Below, piece after piece: positions 61,595 to 64,000 of a stretch of DNA of 64,000 nucleotides (position 1 is the stretch's first letter; every line of letters begins with the position of its first letter). The position numbers and the translations under genes were made by a program. Below the pieces are notes generated by a model. The model did no database searches, was not told where the DNA came from, and was given only the letters and a program-made list of their open reading frames with translations. Where the stretch lies: the NCBI RefSeq assembly GCF_000185965.1, contig NC_014924.1:2728001-2792000 (forward strand). Reading direction: 5' to 3'. This DNA is from Pseudoxanthomonas suwonensis 11-1. GTDB taxonomy: Bacteria; Pseudomonadota; Gammaproteobacteria; Xanthomonadales; Xanthomonadaceae.

Positions 61595-64000
61595 CTACCA
61601 GCGGTACTCGATGCTGGCCGAGTAGAAGCCGCCGTCGGCCGAGACCGGGCCATTGACCGGATACGAGTAGTACTGGCCCGGCTGGGTCAGGACCGCCGGC
61701 AGCCTGTCGGGCAGCTGGTTGAACAGGTTGCTGGCGGTCACCGCCAGGCGCAGGTGGTCGTTGAGCTGGAAGCCGATGTCCAGGTCGGTGATCCAGACCG
61801 GGTCGAGGGTGTAGGCCACCTCCTCCGAGGCCGGGCGGCCGACCGGGACGCCGTAGCGCTCCAGCGAGCCGTAGCGGGTGAACCGCAGCAGGGTGCTCCA
61901 GCGGCCCAGCTCCCAGTCGGCGCTGAGGATCTGCTTGCTCTTGGGTGACAGCAGCAGCAACAGGTTGGAGTTGCCGCGGCTGAACACCGGCACGTCGTAG
62001 TCGGCCAGCACCGCCGGCGTGGGCGCCACGCTGCGCAGCTCGCCGCGGGTCCAGTTGCCGGCGGCGGTCCAGCGTACCGAGCCGAAGCGGCCCAGGTCGC
62101 TGGAAGCCTCGAACGTCGCCTCCACGCCCTCGTTGCGGGTATTGGCCGCGTTGAGCAGGTAGGAGACCGCGTCGGCGCGCCCGTAGCCCAGCGACTGCAG
62201 CAGCGGCAGCGCACCGGGATAGCTGTCGCCGGAGATCGAGGTGGAGGTGGCGATGCGGTTGTCCACGTCGATCCGGTACACGTCCAGCGCCGCGCTGGCG
62301 CCGTCCCAGGGCTGGAACACCAGGCCGATGCTGTAATTTTCCGACTCCTCCGGTCTCAGCGGCCGCGCGCCCAGCGCCTGGGCCTGCGGCGAGCCCACCT
62401 GCAGGGTGTAGGTCACGCCGGCCGGCGAGTTCTGGGTGAACTTGTGCGCCTGGGCGGCCAGTGCCGGCGCCTGGAAACCGGTGCTGGCGGTGCCGCGCAG
62501 CGCCCAGCGCCGGCCCAGCTCCACGCGCGAGGACAGGCGCCAGGTCGAGGCGGTGCCGAAATCCTCGTAGTCCTCGTGGCGGGCGGCCAGGTCCACGGTC
62601 CAGCGCTCCACCGGGTTGAGGGACAGGCCGGCGTACACCGCCCAGTTGTCGCGCCCGACCTCGACCGCGTCGTCTGGGCTGAAGCCGGCCAGCGCCTGCG
62701 AGTAGCCCACCGCGCGGCTGTACGGCTTGCCGGCGTTGGGGCCGTCCAGGATCAGCCCGCCGCCGTGGGTGTAGGACTGCGGATCGCCGGCCCACTTGCG
62801 GTAATCCTCCTGGCGCGCCTCCGCGCCCAGCGACAGTTCCAGCGGACTGGCCAGGCCGACCTCGAAGCCGCGGCGCAGGTCCAGGTTCCAGGTGGTGGCC
62901 GCGTAGCGCACCTTGCCCAGGTAGAAGCTGGTCTGGCTGTCCAGGCCGAAGGTCGGGTTGATGGAGTCGTGGATATAGGCGCGGATCGCGTCCTGGCCGT
63001 GGGTCACGCTGGTTTCCCACTGCCAGTCGCCGGCCAGGCTGCCGCGCAGGCCGATGGTGCCGCCCACGCTCTGCTCGCGGATCTCCTCCTTCGGCTGGAA
63101 GCCGTCCGGATGGATCACGCGCACCACATCGTCGCGCCACACCGGGCGGAAGAACTGCGGCGCCCAGGCCTGGCGGCGGGCGTGGTTGAAGAACGCGAAC
63201 AGCTCGGTCGATTCGCCCAGCGGCGTACCGGCATTCGCGGTGAAGCCGCGCAGCTCGGACTTGCGCCGGCCGTTGATCGGCCAGCGCCACCTGCCGCGGT
63301 CGACCTCGTGTTCGCGCGGGTCCAGCGTGGCGCCTTCCGGGATCTGCGGCCGCCACACCGAGCCTGTGGGCACCACCGGGTTGCCGTCGGCATCGCGCAG
63401 GAAGAACAGCGGATAGTCCAGCGGCACGTCGGTGCTGGTGATGGTCGGGTCCTGGTCGTCGTACTGGATCGCGAAGTTGATGTAGCCCTCCTGGCCCAGG
63501 CCGAACCCCGCCCTGGCGGTGAGCGTGTGCAGCTCGCCCTCGCCGCCGTCGTTGACGCCGTAGCGGTAGGCCACCTCCCCGCCCTCGGCCTGCTGGCTGG
63601 TGATGATGTTGACCACGCCGGCGATGGCGTCCGAGCCGTAGATCGCCGAGGCACCATCGCGCAGCACCTCGAGGCGCTGGATCGCACCGGTCGGGAAGGT
63701 GGCCAGGTCCACCGGCGCCTGGCCGGTAAGACCGCCGGCGCCGAACAGCGCGGTGGTATGCCAGCGCTTGCCGTTGACCAGGACCAGGGTGTGGTTGGGA
63801 CTGAGGCCGCGCAGCTGGCCGACGCGGATCATGCTGCCCAGGTCCGAGGCATTGGCCCGCACGGGGGTGTTCCAGGCCGGCAGGGTGTTGTTGAGCGCCT
63901 CGAACAGGTCGGTGCGGGTGGTGCTTTCCAGTTCCTGGGCGCTGATCACGTCGATCGGCGCCGGGCTGTTCTCGATGGTGCGGCCGGTGGCACGCGCGCC
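61595..64000 (-). CDS. TonB-dependent outer-membrane receptor, N-terminus outside window
   Basis: 801 residues are visible; the signal peptide and TonB box lie beyond the right edge. The plug domain (IENSPAPIDVISAQELESTT, GLSPNHTLVLVNGKRWHTTA, VLRDGASAIYGSDAIAGVVN) is followed by a 22-strand-type barrel and a terminal aromatic (SASIEYRW). The plug's YGSDAIAGVVNI pattern is common in receptors for organic substrates such as carbohydrates or peptides as well as siderophores; the ligand is unknown. Two Cys are absent, so there is no disulfide-linked plug. Confidence 0.93.
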   Translation of the reverse strand, partial: GARATGRTIENSPAPIDVISAQELESTTRTDLFEALNNTLPAWNTPVRANASDLGSMIRVGQLRGLSPNHTLVLVNGKRWHTTALFGAGGLTGQAPVDLATFPTGAIQRLEVLRDGASAIYGSDAIAGVVNIITSQQAEGGEVAYRYGVNDGGEGELHTLTARAGFGLGQEGYINFAIQYDDQDPTITSTDVPLDYPLFFLRDADGNPVVPTGSVWRPQIPEGATLDPREHEVDRGRWRWPINGRRKSELRGFTANAGTPLGESTELFAFFNHARRQAWAPQFFRPVWRDDVVRVIHPDGFQPKEEIREQSVGGTIGLRGSLAGDWQWETSVTHGQDAIRAYIHDSINPTFGLDSQTSFYLGKVRYAATTWNLDLRRGFEVGLASPLELSLGAEARQEDYRKWAGDPQSYTHGGGLILDGPNAGKPYSRAVGYSQALAGFSPDDAVEVGRDNWAVYAGLSLNPVERWTVDLAARHEDYEDFGTASTWRLSSRVELGRRWALRGTASTGFQAPALAAQAHKFTQNSPAGVTYTLQVGSPQAQALGARPLRPEESENYSIGLVFQPWDGASAALDVYRIDVDNRIATSTSISGDSYPGALPLLQSLGYGRADAVSYLLNAANTRNEGVEATFEASSDLGRFGSVRWTAAGNWTRGELRSVAPTPAVLADYDVPVFSRGNSNLLLLLSPKSKQILSADWELGRWSTLLRFTRYGSLERYGVPVGRPASEEVAYTLDPVWITDLDIGFQLNDHLRLAVTASNLFNQLPDRLPAVLTQPGQYYSYPVNGPVSADGGFYSASIEYRW

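Noticed and set aside
60351-63356. 1001-codon open frame on the minus strand overlapping dusA and the TonB receptor
   Set aside because: Same strand but a different frame from two well-supported genes; composition is Pro/Arg/Gly-rich as expected for a shifted frame.

Overview
The window is high-GC bacterial chromosome, and its gene content and small repeats point to the Xanthomonadaceae/Lysobacterales (Lysobacter, Luteimonas or Pseudoxanthomonas-like). The indicators are heptad AATCCCG/AATCACC arrays, copies of the GGGGTCAGAGTGCAATTTCC element, an hppD-hmgA pair next to a MarR gene, an SMC-type operon of JetA/JetB/JetC families, and abundant ATGA/GTGA/TGATG start-stop overlaps. The genus cannot be fixed from sequence alone. 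Both window edges cut genes: a conserved hypothetical at the left and a TonB-dependent receptor at the right.

Layout. 1-6043 (minus): an MksF-MksE-MksB (Wadjet JetA/JetB/JetC-like) SMC operon followed by an unrecognised partial gene. 6124-8871: promoter, cobalamin riboswitch and metE, convergent with glmS. 10775-11577: an 800-bp gene-free stretch with a 42-bp tandem array of palindromic units, nested GTGTCC/GGACAC inverted repeats and a near-consensus sigma-54 promoter. 11578-19289: a MacAB-like exporter (adaptor, ATPase, two FtsX-type permeases), a small membrane ORF, an NtrC-family response regulator and a histidine kinase. The gene set and the upstream sites suggest a self-contained, two-component, sigma-54-controlled export system.

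19324-28518: a frameshifted acetyltransferase, glmU, gtrA, trpG/SIMPL/trpE, a YegS-like lipid kinase, rpe, a small J protein, purC and an Mpo1-like protein. 28612-34659: an mrp Na+/H+ antiporter operon with subunits A and B fused, convergent with a CaCA exchanger. 35681-46820: amino-acid catabolism, with hmgA and hppD (tyrosine) facing a MarR gene whose putative operator sits in the hppD promoter spacer, a peptide transporter with a thioredoxin-like lipoprotein, tryptophan 2,3-dioxygenase, and E1alpha/E1beta/E2 of a branched-chain oxo-acid dehydrogenase. With the arginase at 51100, this fits an organism living on peptides and amino acids.

46853-55443: a REP/MITE-like cluster, VOC and MBL-fold proteins, trpS with a C-terminal extension, CsbD and entericidin stress genes with clear terminators, arginase, tRNA-Thr(UGU), a SPOR protein, coaX and birA. 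55440-64000: mtfA, a complete IS5-family element with CTAA target duplications, a second heptad array, a PhoPQ-like two-component operon preceded by a PepSY-like secreted protein gene, dusA and a TonB receptor. No rRNA, CRISPR array, prophage or plasmid origin was seen.
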